From: Bog-473 sp963745665
GTDB lineage: Bacteria; Actinomycetota; Acidimicrobiia; Acidimicrobiales; RAAP-2
NCBI GenBank assembly: GCA_963745665.1
Contig: CAVUYE010000002.1
Location: 1,302,001-1,366,000, forward strand
DNA: 64,000 nt
Direction: 5' to 3'
Shown: in pieces, positions 31,881-40,034 of the stretch
Layout of the letters: each line of letters starts with the position of its first letter
How positions within the stretch are numbered: the first letter of the stretch is position 1
Position numbers and translations under genes: made by a program
Notes under the pieces: generated by a model
Database searches by the model: none
What the model saw: only the letters and a program-made list of their open reading frames with translations
Told to the model about the DNA's origin: nothing

Positions 31881-32921
31881 ATGAAGGCGCTCGTGTACGA
31901 GGGATCCGGCCGCAAGAGCTGGAGCGAGGTAGCGGACCCGACGATCGAGCACGACGGCGACGTCATCGTGCGAGTCGATGCCACGACGATCTGCGGTACG
32001 GATCTCCACATTTTGAATGGCGATGTTCCCGAAACTACACCGGGGCGAGTCCTCGGGCACGAAGCCGTGGGCACCGTTGTCGAAGTAGGACCTGGGGTAA
32101 AGACGCGGGAGGTTGGTCAGCGCGTATTGGTCTCCTGCATCTCAGCCTGCGGCTTTTGCCGCTTCTGCCGGGAGGGCCACTACGGCCAGTGCGTGGGCGG
32201 CGGCGGGTGGATTCTCGGCCATCTCATCGACGGGACCCAGGCGGAGCTGGTGCGGGTGCCCTTCGCCGATACGTCGACCTACCTCGTGCCCGCAGGGGTG
32301 GCGGACGAGGACGTCTTGATGCTGGCTGACATCCTCCCGACGTCCTACGAGGTCGGGGTGCTGAACGGTCGGGTCCGGCCCGGCGACACCGTGGCCGTCG
32401 TCGGCGCGGGACCGATCGGGCTCGCCGCCGTCATGGGCGCGCACCTCTTCTCGCCGACCCACGTCGTGGCCATCGACCTCGCCGAAGCCCGACTGGACGC
32501 GGCCAAGCGTTTTGGAGCCGATGTGACCGTCAACAACGGATCGGACGACGCCGTGGTGGTCGTGCGGGGCCTGACGGACGGCCTCGGCGCCGACGTGGCC
32601 ATCGAGGCCGTGGGCGTGCCCGAGAGCTTCGAGTTGTGCACCGAGCTTGTCCGGCCGGGCGGCCACGTGGCCAACATCGGTGTGCACGGGAAGCCGGCGA
32701 CGCTGCATCTCGAATCCCTGTGGATCCGTGACGTCACAGTCACCACGGGACTAGTCGACACCTCGACGACGCCGACTCTGCTCCGGCTCCTGGCCTCTGG
32801 GCAGTTGGACGGCGGCCAGTTCGTCACCCACCATTTCGAGCTGGGCCGGATGCTCGAGGCATACGAGGCCTTCGGACATGCGTCGGAGACGGGAGCGCTG
32901 AAGGTCGTGATCGCAAGGTAG
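31881..32921 (+). CDS. Zinc-dependent alcohol dehydrogenase (MDR family)
   Basis: 346 aa, NAD(P)-dependent. Catalytic zinc ligands Cys38 (I-C-G-T-D), His60-Glu61 (G-H-E); structural zinc Cys90, 93, 96 and 104 (A-C-G-F-C-R-F-C-x7-C); Rossmann G-A-G-P-I-G-L near 175. The set is complete. The substrate is likely an alcohol or polyol; the threonine-dehydrogenase-like I-C-G-T-D-L-H pattern fits secondary alcohols. The ATG at 31881 has GGAGG (31870-31874) ahead. The DosR-box-like site suggests low-oxygen induction, where NADH disposal would be useful. Confidence 0.9.
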   Translation: MKALVYEGSGRKSWSEVADPTIEHDGDVIVRVDATTICGTDLHILNGDVPETTPGRVLGHEAVGTVVEVGPGVKTREVGQRVLVSCISACGFCRFCREGHYGQCVGGGGWILGHLIDGTQAELVRVPFADTSTYLVPAGVADEDVLMLADILPTSYEVGVLNGRVRPGDTVAVVGAGPIGLAAVMGAHLFSPTHVVAIDLAEARLDAAKRFGADVTVNNGSDDAVVVVRGLTDGLGADVAIEAVGVPESFELCTELVRPGGHVANIGVHGKPATLHLESLWIRDVTVTTGLVDTSTTPTLLRLLASGQLDGGQFVTHHFELGRMLEAYEAFGHASETGALKVVIAR

Positions 32922-32979
32922 CGCGACGTCGAGTCGAGCACCTGATGGCGAGTGTCGATGGCGGTAATGGGGCGGGGAC

Positions 32980-34074
32980 TCACAGAAGGAGCGAGCGCAC
33001 TTCCGATGCAATCTGCAGATCCTCTCTTGCTCGGACGACGAAGACCCTGACGCGAGAACGTGCGCCTGTAATCTCTGCGTCCGGCGATGCCGAACAATTC
33101 GCCTCGTGGTCGAGCGAGAGACCAAGAAAGCCCATGTTCGACAGCGTGTCGGCCCGCAGGTCGGCCGCGTTCTCTCCGACTCCTCCGGTAAAGGTCACGG
33201 CGTCGAGGCCGCCCAGGGCGCTCGCCATCGCCGCGATGCCCGCCCGGAGCCGGTGCACGTACACGTCGAGCGCGAGCCTGGCCGCGGTGTGACCCTCGGC
33301 CACCATCGCTTCGATCTCGGCCATGTCCGACGTGCCCGTCAGGGCATAGACACCAGATTCGTGCTCGAGCGCATGGGAGATCTCGGCAACGGTGATTCCC
33401 TGCTCCTGGGCAAGCCAGACGATCAGACCGGGGTCAACCGTGCCCGACCGCGTGGCCATGACGAGCCCCTCCAGTGGGGTGAAGCCCATCGTGGTGTCGA
33501 CCGAGCGGCCCTCGGCGACGGCAGCCAGGGAGGCGCCCGCGCCCAGGTGGCAGGTGACCAGGCGGACCCCCGCGCCGGAGTGACCCATCAGCTCTATCGT
33601 CCGCCGCCACGCGTAGCCGTGGCTCAGGCCGTGGAAGCCGAAGCGGCGCACTCCCCAACGGGCCCTCCATTCAAGAGGGACAGCGTACGTGGCGGCCGCC
33701 TCGGGGAGCCCGGCGTGGAAGGCCGTATCGAAGCACCCCACCGCCGGCACCTCGCCCAAGACTTCGCCCACGATTTCCGCGGCCCGGAGGCAGGAGGTCT
33801 GATGAAGGGGCGCAAGTGGAACGAGTCCCCGAAGGATCTCCGTGGTTGAGTGGTCGAGCAGGGCTGGGCCGGCGAAGCGTGTCCCGCCGTGCACGATGCG
33901 GTGACCGACCGCATCGATCGAGTCGGAGCTCTCCGCGACGAATCGCCGCAGCGCCATCGGATCGAAAGCTCCGCCGACAGCCGGCAGGCTCTGATCTTGC
34001 AGCAGATTGTCGTCGGCGTTGAGGACACACAGCTTGAGGCTGGAGGAGCCCGCGTTGACGATCAGCAGGTTCAT
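32980..34074 (-). CDS. ackA: Acetate kinase
   Basis: Converts acetyl phosphate and ADP to acetate and ATP. Motifs N-A-G-S-S-S-L-K (7-14), G-H-R-I-V-H-G-G, F-D-T-A-F-H, H-L-G-A-G-A-S and F-T-G-G-V-G-E-N are intact. At 364 aa it is about 30-40 shorter than typical enzymes, mainly in loops and at the C-terminus. Its ATG overlaps the phosphoketolase stop by four bases, so both enzymes form one route from sugar phosphates to ATP. Last gene of a six-gene operon beginning at 38649. Confidence 0.92.
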   Translation of the reverse strand: MNLLIVNAGSSSLKLCVLNADDNLLQDQSLPAVGGAFDPMALRRFVAESSDSIDAVGHRIVHGGTRFAGPALLDHSTTEILRGLVPLAPLHQTSCLRAAEIVGEVLGEVPAVGCFDTAFHAGLPEAAATYAVPLEWRARWGVRRFGFHGLSHGYAWRRTIELMGHSGAGVRLVTCHLGAGASLAAVAEGRSVDTTMGFTPLEGLVMATRSGTVDPGLIVWLAQEQGITVAEISHALEHESGVYALTGTSDMAEIEAMVAEGHTAARLALDVYVHRLRAGIAAMASALGGLDAVTFTGGVGENAADLRADTLSNMGFLGLSLDHEANCSASPDAEITGARSRVRVFVVRAREDLQIASEVRSLLL

Positions 34075-36494
34075 GGGGCGTCATCGCTCCACACCCAGTC
34101 CGTGATCTCAGGTGGGTCCTCCCCGTGCTTACGGGTGTAGGCGCGGGCTCGCAGTCGTGCGTCTTGCATCTCCTGACGCAGACCCGTCGCCCGCTCCCCG
34201 AGGCCGGGAACGCGGTCGATAACGTCCATGACTAAGTGAAAGCGGTCGAGGTCGTTGAGCATCGTCATGTCGAAGGGAGTCGTGGTGGTTCCCTCCTCTC
34301 GGTAACCGCGCACGTGCAAGTTGGCATGGTTGGTGCGGCGGTAAGTGAGGCGGTGGATCAGCCAGGGATAGCCGTGGTAGGCGAAGATGACCGGCCGGTC
34401 CGTCGTGAAGAGCTCGTCGAACTCCCAGTCGGAGAGGCCGTGCGGGTGCGCGCCCTGGTCGCAGAGACGCAAGAGGTCGACCACGTTGACGACCCGCACC
34501 CGCAAGGATGGGAGGTGCCGTCGGAGCAGCTGGGCGGCGGCGAGCGTCTCGAGCGTCGGCACGTCCCCAGCGCAGGCCAGCACCACGTCGGGCAGGACGT
34601 CGGTGTCGTTGCTCGCCCACTCGAAGATGCCGAGCCCTCTGGTGCAGTGCGCCACCGCATCATCCATGGACAGGTACGTGAGGGCCGGCTGCTTGCCGAC
34701 CACGATCAAATTGACGTAGTCCCGGCTTCTAAAGCAGTGGTTGGCGACCGAGAGCAGGGTATTGGCGTCGGGGGGGAGGTAAATGCGCACGCGATCCGAG
34801 TTCTTGTTGACCAAATGGTCGATGAACCCGGTGTCCTGGTGCGAGAACCCGTTGTGGTCCTGGCGCCAGACGTGGCTCGTGAGGAGGTAGTTCAGCGAGG
34901 CGATCGGACGGCGCCAAGGGATACCCTGGCAGGTCTTGAGCCACTTGGCGTGCTGGTTGAGCATGGAGTCGACGATCGGGACGAACGCTTCGTAGCAGTT
35001 GAAGAGACCGTGGCGGCCGGTGAGGAGGTAGCCCTCCAACCATCCCTCGCAGAGGTGCTCACTTAGGACCTCCATGACCCGACCCTGTGGAGCGAGGTGC
35101 TCGTCGGTCGGGTGCACGTCGGCCTCCCAGACGCGCTCCGTGGCCTCGAACACGGCGCCGAGTCGGTTCGAAACGGTTTCGTCCGGTCCCACCAAGCGGA
35201 ACGTGGTGGGGTTCGCCCTGATGACGTCGCGGAGCAGTTCTCCGAGCACCCTCGTCGGTTCCACCCAGGCCGTGCCCGGCCGGTCCACGGCCACCGCATA
35301 GTCAGTGAAGTCCGGCACGTCGAGATCCTTGAGCAAGAGTCCGCCGTTAGCGTGGGGGTTGGCGCCCATCCGGCGCGTGCCCGACGGTGCGAGTGCAGCC
35401 AGCTCGGGTCGGAGGCACCCGACGTCGTCGAAGAGCTCCTCGGACCGGTAGCTGCGCAGCCAGTCCTCGAGGATGGCCAGATGCTCGGGGTTCGTGTGGA
35501 CGTCGCCGACGGGCACCTGGTGCGAACGGAATGTGCCCTCGACCGGCAGGCCATCGACGAATTTGGGCCCCGTCCAGCCTTTCGGCGTCCGCAAGACGAT
35601 CATGGGCCACACCGGACGTTCGCTCGTGGAGCGGCTGCGGGCCGCTGTCTGGATGTCCGCGATCTCGTCGAGGGCTCGATCGAGCGCCGCGGCCAGCTGC
35701 TCGTGCACGTCGAAGGGGTCATCACCGGCGACGAAGATCGGGCGATGGCCGTAGCCCTCGAGCAGCCACCGCAGCTCGTCGTCGCCTATCCGGGCCAGTA
35801 CGGTCGGGTTGGCGATCTTGTACCCGTTGAGATGGAGGATGGGGAGGACCGCGCCGTCCCCGACCGGATCGAGGAACTTGTTGGAGTGCCAGGATGCCGC
35901 CAGCGGCGCCGTCTCGGCCTCCCCGTCCCCGATGACACAGGCCACGATGAGCTCCGGATTGTCCAAGGCCGCGCCGTAGGCGTGCACGAGCGAGTAGCCC
36001 AGCTCTCCTCCCTCGTGGATAGACCCCGGGGTGCCGGGGGACACGTGGCTGGGGATCCCGCCCGGGAAGGAGAACCGCCGGAAGAGCCGCCGGAGGCCAT
36101 CCTCGTCCTGCGTGATGTGGGGGTAGAACTCGCTGTAAGTCCCCTCGAGATACGTGTTGGCGACGATGCCAGGTCCTCCGTGCCCCGGTCCGGTGACGTA
36201 GATCATGTCGAGGTCTCGCGCCACGATGACACGGTTGAGGTGGGCGTAGATCAGGTTGAGCCCCGGCGTCGTGCCGAAATGGCCCATCAAACGTGGCTTG
36301 GTGTGCTCGGCCCGCAGCGGTTCTCGCAATAGCGGGTTGTCGAGGAGGTAGATCTGGCCGACCGAGCAGTAGTTGGCCGCCCGCCAGTAGGCGTCGACGG
36401 AGCGGAGATCGTGAGCTCCCAATACAGCCCCAGTTTCCTCATATCCAGGTCGGCGCGTCGATCGCCCTCCGACCAGCGCGGGCCCGGGCGTCAT
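34071..36494 (-). CDS. xfp: Phosphoketolase
   Basis: Thiamine-diphosphate enzyme splitting xylulose-5-P and/or fructose-6-P to acetyl phosphate. 807 aa, family length. G-H-G-G-P-G (N-terminal TPP contacts), G-D-G-E-A-E-T-A-P, N-G-Y-K-I-A-N-P-T and the central G-F-S-H-Q-D-T-G-F-I-D-H are present. ATG 36494 overlaps the CBS gene stop (ATGA) and the stop overlaps ackA. With AckA it yields ATP without respiration, fitting the oxygen-limitation theme of the module. Confidence 0.95.
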   Translation of the reverse strand: MTPGPALVGGRSTRRPGYEETGAVLGAHDLRSVDAYWRAANYCSVGQIYLLDNPLLREPLRAEHTKPRLMGHFGTTPGLNLIYAHLNRVIVARDLDMIYVTGPGHGGPGIVANTYLEGTYSEFYPHITQDEDGLRRLFRRFSFPGGIPSHVSPGTPGSIHEGGELGYSLVHAYGAALDNPELIVACVIGDGEAETAPLAASWHSNKFLDPVGDGAVLPILHLNGYKIANPTVLARIGDDELRWLLEGYGHRPIFVAGDDPFDVHEQLAAALDRALDEIADIQTAARSRSTSERPVWPMIVLRTPKGWTGPKFVDGLPVEGTFRSHQVPVGDVHTNPEHLAILEDWLRSYRSEELFDDVGCLRPELAALAPSGTRRMGANPHANGGLLLKDLDVPDFTDYAVAVDRPGTAWVEPTRVLGELLRDVIRANPTTFRLVGPDETVSNRLGAVFEATERVWEADVHPTDEHLAPQGRVMEVLSEHLCEGWLEGYLLTGRHGLFNCYEAFVPIVDSMLNQHAKWLKTCQGIPWRRPIASLNYLLTSHVWRQDHNGFSHQDTGFIDHLVNKNSDRVRIYLPPDANTLLSVANHCFRSRDYVNLIVVGKQPALTYLSMDDAVAHCTRGLGIFEWASNDTDVLPDVVLACAGDVPTLETLAAAQLLRRHLPSLRVRVVNVVDLLRLCDQGAHPHGLSDWEFDELFTTDRPVIFAYHGYPWLIHRLTYRRTNHANLHVRGYREEGTTTTPFDMTMLNDLDRFHLVMDVIDRVPGLGERATGLRQEMQDARLRARAYTRKHGEDPPEITDWVWSDDAP

Positions 36495-36913
36495 TGGGGA
36501 CCCCCGAGGACGATCTCGGCGACCGGCGTGGCCACGGCTGCCAGCTCGCCGACCAGCCACACGAGCAGGTCGTCGACGGTGATGATCCCGGCTATGGCGG
36601 ACTCTTCGAGCACGGGAAGCCGACGCACGCCGGCTTGACGCAGGACGCCGAACGCATCGAGGAGGTCGTCGGAGCCCTGAAGGGTGATCGGCGTTTGCGT
36701 CATGACATCCTCGACATGCTGGTCCGGTCCGAGCCCTCGGGCGGCTCCTCGCAACGCGAGGTCCCGGTCGGTCACGATCCCGACGAGCTCATCCCCGCCC
36801 AGCACGAGAACCGCTCCGACCCCATGCTCTTCCATGAGGCCCGCCGCCTCTTGGAGCGTGCACTGCGGTGGCACCGTCACCGGTGCCTTACGAAGACACT
36901 CCCTCACCAACAT
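36491..36913 (-). CDS. Two-CBS-domain protein
   Basis: 140 aa, a single Bateman module: first CBS about 8-62 (G-V-G-A-V-L-V-L, G-I-V-T-D-R-D), second about 70-128 (V-R-R-L-P-V-L-E, G-I-I-T-V-D-D-L). Such stand-alone modules bind adenine nucleotides and act as energy sensors. It overlaps the phosphoketolase start by four bases and may gate that enzyme or simply be co-regulated. AGGAGG-type RBS (AAGGAGG) lies before ATG 36913. Similar small CBS proteins occur in the mycobacterial DosR regulon. Confidence 0.88.
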   Translation of the reverse strand: MLVRECLRKAPVTVPPQCTLQEAAGLMEEHGVGAVLVLGGDELVGIVTDRDLALRGAARGLGPDQHVEDVMTQTPITLQGSDDLLDAFGVLRQAGVRRLPVLEESAIAGIITVDDLLVWLVGELAAVATPVAEIVLGGPQ

Positions 36914-36955
36914 GACCAGACCTCCTTCGTTGAAAGCTCTGCGGCTCGTTCACTG

Positions 36956-37612
36956 TCAGGTAACGTCGCTGATCGTCAACTGCGCGGCGATATTCTCGAG
37001 CAGACGGCGGCGCTCCAGAAGTGCATTACGGAAGGCGACATTGTCGGTGTCGGCAATCTCCGAGCTGAGATCACCGACCACCGAGCGCAGGACGGAGGCA
37101 AGCTCCTCGGCGCCGTCCTGGCCGAGATGCAGGCTCCTCGGTTGCTCGCCCGTTTGCTCGGGTGATTCGGCACCCGGCTCTCTCTGCTCACCCCGGAGGT
37201 CGGGTTCGACTGCGCGACCCGTCACCTTGAACGGGATGATCTCGAACACGCGGACGCCCGGTAGGGTCACGATGGGGGTCGGCAGGTTGGCGCCGAGCCG
37301 GGCCACCTCTTCATAAGGGACCGCTCGGGCGACACCCTCGACCACGACACTCCAACCGGCGCGCCGAGACGGCGCAGCTTGGTCGGTCTCGAAGGTCACG
37401 GCCGCGCCATCGAGGTGGAAGGCGGCCCAGCCCGTCCCGAGCCGGATCACGATCCCGCCCTCGACCACCGTGAAGTTCACCGGGATGACATGGGGCGAGC
37501 GAGTCCCGTTGATCGCGACTCGTCCGATCCCTGACGCCGCCGCCGCACGCGTTAGACGTCGCCGGCACGCGTCTTCATCGAGCACGGCCGAGCCTCGTGT
37601 GTCGAGCGTCAC
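36956..37612 (-). CDS. Pyridoxamine-5'-phosphate-oxidase-like flavin-binding protein
   Basis: 218 aa. Residues ~15-140 form a split-barrel flavin/nucleotide-binding domain (P-H-V-I-P-V-N-F, then G-W-S-V-V-V-E-G). A hydrophilic linker (145-170) and a C-terminal helical part rich in Glu/Arg follow. PPOX-fold proteins of this kind are repeatedly found in dormancy-type regulons; the cofactor could be FMN, F420 or haem and cannot be told from the sequence. ATG 37612 overlaps the stop of the preceding gene by four bases. Confidence 0.8.
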   Translation of the reverse strand: MTLDTRGSAVLDEDACRRRLTRAAAASGIGRVAINGTRSPHVIPVNFTVVEGGIVIRLGTGWAAFHLDGAAVTFETDQAAPSRRAGWSVVVEGVARAVPYEEVARLGANLPTPIVTLPGVRVFEIIPFKVTGRAVEPDLRGEQREPGAESPEQTGEQPRSLHLGQDGAEELASVLRSVVGDLSSEIADTDNVAFRNALLERRRLLENIAAQLTISDVT

Positions 37613-38196
37613 TGTGCTACCCCTTCGGACCGCTCTCCGTGGTTGACGGTTCGGCGGAGCAAACTCACCGATCTTTGCCTAACGCTCTCGGTTGTGAGTT
37701 GCTCCAGCGTGAAGGGTTCGGTGCGTCTGCTCGCGCCGAGCTTGTGCCACATGTCGCCTTCCCAGACCGTCACGCGTCGCCAGGGCACGTCGACTTCGAG
37801 CTGGATGTAGGGGTTCCGGTCGACCCGAGGGGGAACGACGACAGGTCCTTCGAGTGACATCCACAAGGTCAACCTCTGGCCGTGATGGCTTGCCGCGGGA
37901 TGCTCCTCGATGAGGCCGCCGCCGCCGTGGGTGTTGAGCCGCTCGGCGATTTCCCCGAAGGCAGGCCGCACGACCCGTTCGAACGTGCAGCCTGCCGCAT
38001 GGGCAAAGTGATGCTGCGCCAGGACGGCGGCCCGCGCGTGGGCGGCTTGCTGCTCTTCCTGACGGGCATAGGTCGCCAAGAGATCGTCAACGGCACTGAG
38101 GCTTCCATCGTCGCCCGCGCCACGAACCGCGGTCAGTGGCAATAGCCGGCCAGGGTGCAGGCGGGAAGAGTTCGTGTCGCAGTGCGAGCGCATCAT
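37609..38196 (-). CDS. Uncharacterised soluble protein of the stress operon
   Basis: 195 aa; I do not recognise the family. The first ~30 residues are basic and may not be translated. The middle (D-D-L-L-A-T-Y-A-R-Q-E-E-Q-Q-A-A-H-A-R) is a long helix, then an alpha/beta part with R-L-T-L-W-M-S-L and Y-I-Q-L-E-V-D-V. Both neighbours are tightly spaced: three bases after the universal stress gene and a four-base overlap with the PPOX gene. That makes it a real operon member. Confidence 0.6.
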   Translation of the reverse strand: MMRSHCDTNSSRLHPGRLLPLTAVRGAGDDGSLSAVDDLLATYARQEEQQAAHARAAVLAQHHFAHAAGCTFERVVRPAFGEIAERLNTHGGGGLIEEHPAASHHGQRLTLWMSLEGPVVVPPRVDRNPYIQLEVDVPWRRVTVWEGDMWHKLGASRRTEPFTLEQLTTESVRQRSVSLLRRTVNHGERSEGVAQ

Positions 38197-38199
38197 GCG

Positions 38200-38649
38200 T
38201 CAGCGCACCACCATCGTGGTGCAGGTCGCGTGATGCAGAACATACTCGGACACGGAGCCCAAGAGGAGGCCGGTCAACTTGCAGTGACCACGGGTGCCCA
38301 CCACCAGCGCCGCGGCTCCCTTGCTCAGTCGAGCGAGCGCTGGCCCCGGGGCATCGAGCACGGCCTCGCCCTTGACGACGACGCTGGGCTCGAGCTCTTC
38401 GGCTTGGCGGAGAGCGTCGGAAACGATGGCCTCGGCCGATTCCTGGAAGAGGCCCATCGGTACGACGAGGCCCCCTGCGGCGCCCATCTCGTGGTACGCA
38501 CTCACCACATGGAGCAGGGCGCCCCACCGGGCCGCCTCCTTCACTGCGAACTCGACGGCACGGGTGGCGCACGCCGAGCCGTCGACGCCCACGACGATTC
38601 GAAGTTCGTCGACGCCTTCTGCGTGTGGGTCAATCGGTTCCACTTCCAC
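38200..38649 (-). CDS. Universal stress protein (UspA fold)
   Basis: 149 aa, one Usp domain. Starts R-I-V-V-G-V-D-G-S, and carries the ATP-binding motif G-T-R-G-x9-G-S-V-S (G-2x-G-9x-G-S) near residues 118-132, so it is of the nucleotide-binding type. First gene of the operon running to ackA (38649 to 32980, minus strand). A DosR-box-like palindrome sits 83 bases upstream of the ATG. USPs are prominent in the mycobacterial hypoxia regulon. Confidence 0.9.
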   Translation of the reverse strand: MEVEPIDPHAEGVDELRIVVGVDGSACATRAVEFAVKEAARWGALLHVVSAYHEMGAAGGLVVPMGLFQESAEAIVSDALRQAEELEPSVVVKGEAVLDAPGPALARLSKGAAALVVGTRGHCKLTGLLLGSVSEYVLHHATCTTMVVR

Positions 38650-38731
38650 TCCTCAGGCTCGGTCTCAGGTCTCGCCCCCATCGTCCTCGCATTCCACCCC
38701 GTCAGCGTAGGGAAGAAGGTCCCAAGCACCA

Positions 38732-38745
38732 GGGACGGCAGTCCC
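38732..38745. promoter_or_regulatory. DosR-box-like site upstream of the usp-ackA operon
   Basis: GGGACGGCAGTCCC, an exact GGGAC-N4-GTCCC palindrome, between the divergent usp (38649) and 38912 genes. A weaker GGTCCCC-TAT-GCGGGATC lies at about 38841-38858, nearer the plus-strand gene. Confidence 0.65.
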
Positions 38746-38911
38746 GGATTTGGCTGGGCTGAGATGTCTACAGGCCTTGGGGCTGGGGTCAAAAGCCCGT
38801 CGGGTACCAATAGGTCGGCGGAGAGCGCGAATGTGACGATGGTCCCCTATGCGGGATCGCCATTGGAGTCCATTCTTCGAGAAGTCCGAGTACACCGAAG
38901 AGGTGAAGCAG

Positions 38912-39292
38912 ATGCCTGCACATGACCGAACCCACCAGAGCACCCGACCGGCCGACGCTCTCGATGTGATGACGCGCCTGAACTCGATGCTGGACCACTG
39001 GCGGGCTCATGTCGACGAATTCCTGGTCCAACTTGATCTCGCCCACATGGAGATCAGGGACGCGCTGACGAATTCGCTGGAGTCTGCAGGCGAGCTCGAG
39101 ACACGTCTTGAGAAGCGGGTCAACGACTTTCGTCACTCCCTGGCACAGCAGCGAGAGGCGGCTACGGGCATCAAGCAGGATGTCTCCCGCGCCGCGGCGG
39201 CCGCTCGGAAGCACGCGGGAGTGGGCGGCTCTGAGCGCACGTCGTCCGGGCGCGCCGCCCGTGGAGGACCGGACCATAGTCCCTCCGATTAG
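38912..39292 (+). CDS. Small coiled-coil protein of unknown function
   Basis: 126 aa. A central ~85-residue helix rich in heptad-spaced Leu/Ile/Val (R-L-N-S-M-L-D-H-W, L-E-T-R-L-E-K-R-V-N-D-F), then a disordered Gly/Ser/Arg tail. No family recognised. ATG 38912 is preceded by GAGGTGAAG; the frame is open to 38849. It is divergent from the usp operon and shares its regulatory region, so it is probably stress-induced as well. Confidence 0.55.
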   Translation: MPAHDRTHQSTRPADALDVMTRLNSMLDHWRAHVDEFLVQLDLAHMEIRDALTNSLESAGELETRLEKRVNDFRHSLAQQREAATGIKQDVSRAAAAARKHAGVGGSERTSSGRAARGGPDHSPSD

Positions 39293-39304
39293 GACCTTGG
39301 TCCC
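39291..39304. promoter_or_regulatory. DosR-box-like site before the HTH-PPOX gene
   Basis: AGGACCTTGGTCCC (one outer mismatch to GGGAC-N4-GTCCC), 36 bases before ATG 39341. At this distance the site would overlap the -35 of a short-leader or leaderless transcript. Confidence 0.65.
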
Positions 39305-39340
39305 TACGCGCACGGTCTCGTCGCGCCGCAGAATCGGAGC

Positions 39341-40015
39341 ATGACTACGGAGACCCAGAGCACGGCGCAAGCGGGGGCCATGGGACGGCGAGTGGCCCGG
39401 CGGCGAGCGGAGCTCGGTCTGACCGTCGAGGAACTCGCGGGCAAGACGGGCATCGACCCTGGCTATCTGCGCTATTTCGAGGACAACGCGGTCGCCCGTC
39501 TGAGCGCGGGTTCGACCCTGCTCCTGGCCCAAGCTCTCGAGACCACGCCGGCGACCCTGAGCGGACGGGCCGTGTGGTCAACCGGACGTGGGCGTGCGGG
39601 ACCTCACCCACAGCTCCAGCCGCTCACGCCCGAGCAGTGTGAGGCGCACCTGGGTGCCGGCGGCGTCGGCCGCATCGTCTTCTGCACCGATCGAGGGCCG
39701 GTCGCTCTTCCCGTGAATTACGAGTACAGCAACCGCAACGTCGTGATCAGCACTGATATCGCCAAGGCCGCCGTTCTGGAGTTCCAGCACACCGTGAGCT
39801 TCGAGATCGACAGGACCGACGACGTCATGAGCGAAGGTTGGAGCGTGCTGGTGACGGGGTCCGCTCGTCGGGTTGATGACCCCGACGAGATCCTTGCGCT
39901 GTCGTCGCTGGACCTCGAGAGTTGGGCTGGCGGCCACCGACACGCCCTGGTCGCCATCAGCCCGAATCAGATCACCGGACGCGTGATCGTTCACCCCGTC
40001 GTCTCCGCTGAATGA
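39341..40015 (+). CDS. HTH (XRE) - PPOX fold fusion protein
   Basis: 224 aa in two domains: a helix-turn-helix of the Cro/C1 type at ~12-68 (R-R-V-A-R-R-R-A-E-L-G-L-T-V-E-E-L-A) and a pyridoxamine-oxidase-like split barrel at ~95-220 (G-R-I-V-F-C-T-D-R-G-P-V-A-L-P-V-N-Y). The fusion suggests a regulator that reads a flavin or related redox ligand. It lies next to the DosRS-like pair, with a DosR-box-like site just ahead. I know such fusions from actinobacteria but not their ligand. Confidence 0.8.
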   Translation: MTTETQSTAQAGAMGRRVARRRAELGLTVEELAGKTGIDPGYLRYFEDNAVARLSAGSTLLLAQALETTPATLSGRAVWSTGRGRAGPHPQLQPLTPEQCEAHLGAGGVGRIVFCTDRGPVALPVNYEYSNRNVVISTDIAKAAVLEFQHTVSFEIDRTDDVMSEGWSVLVTGSARRVDDPDEILALSSLDLESWAGGHRHALVAISPNQITGRVIVHPVVSAE

Positions 40016-40034
40016 CCACCTCAGGATGCCTGCG

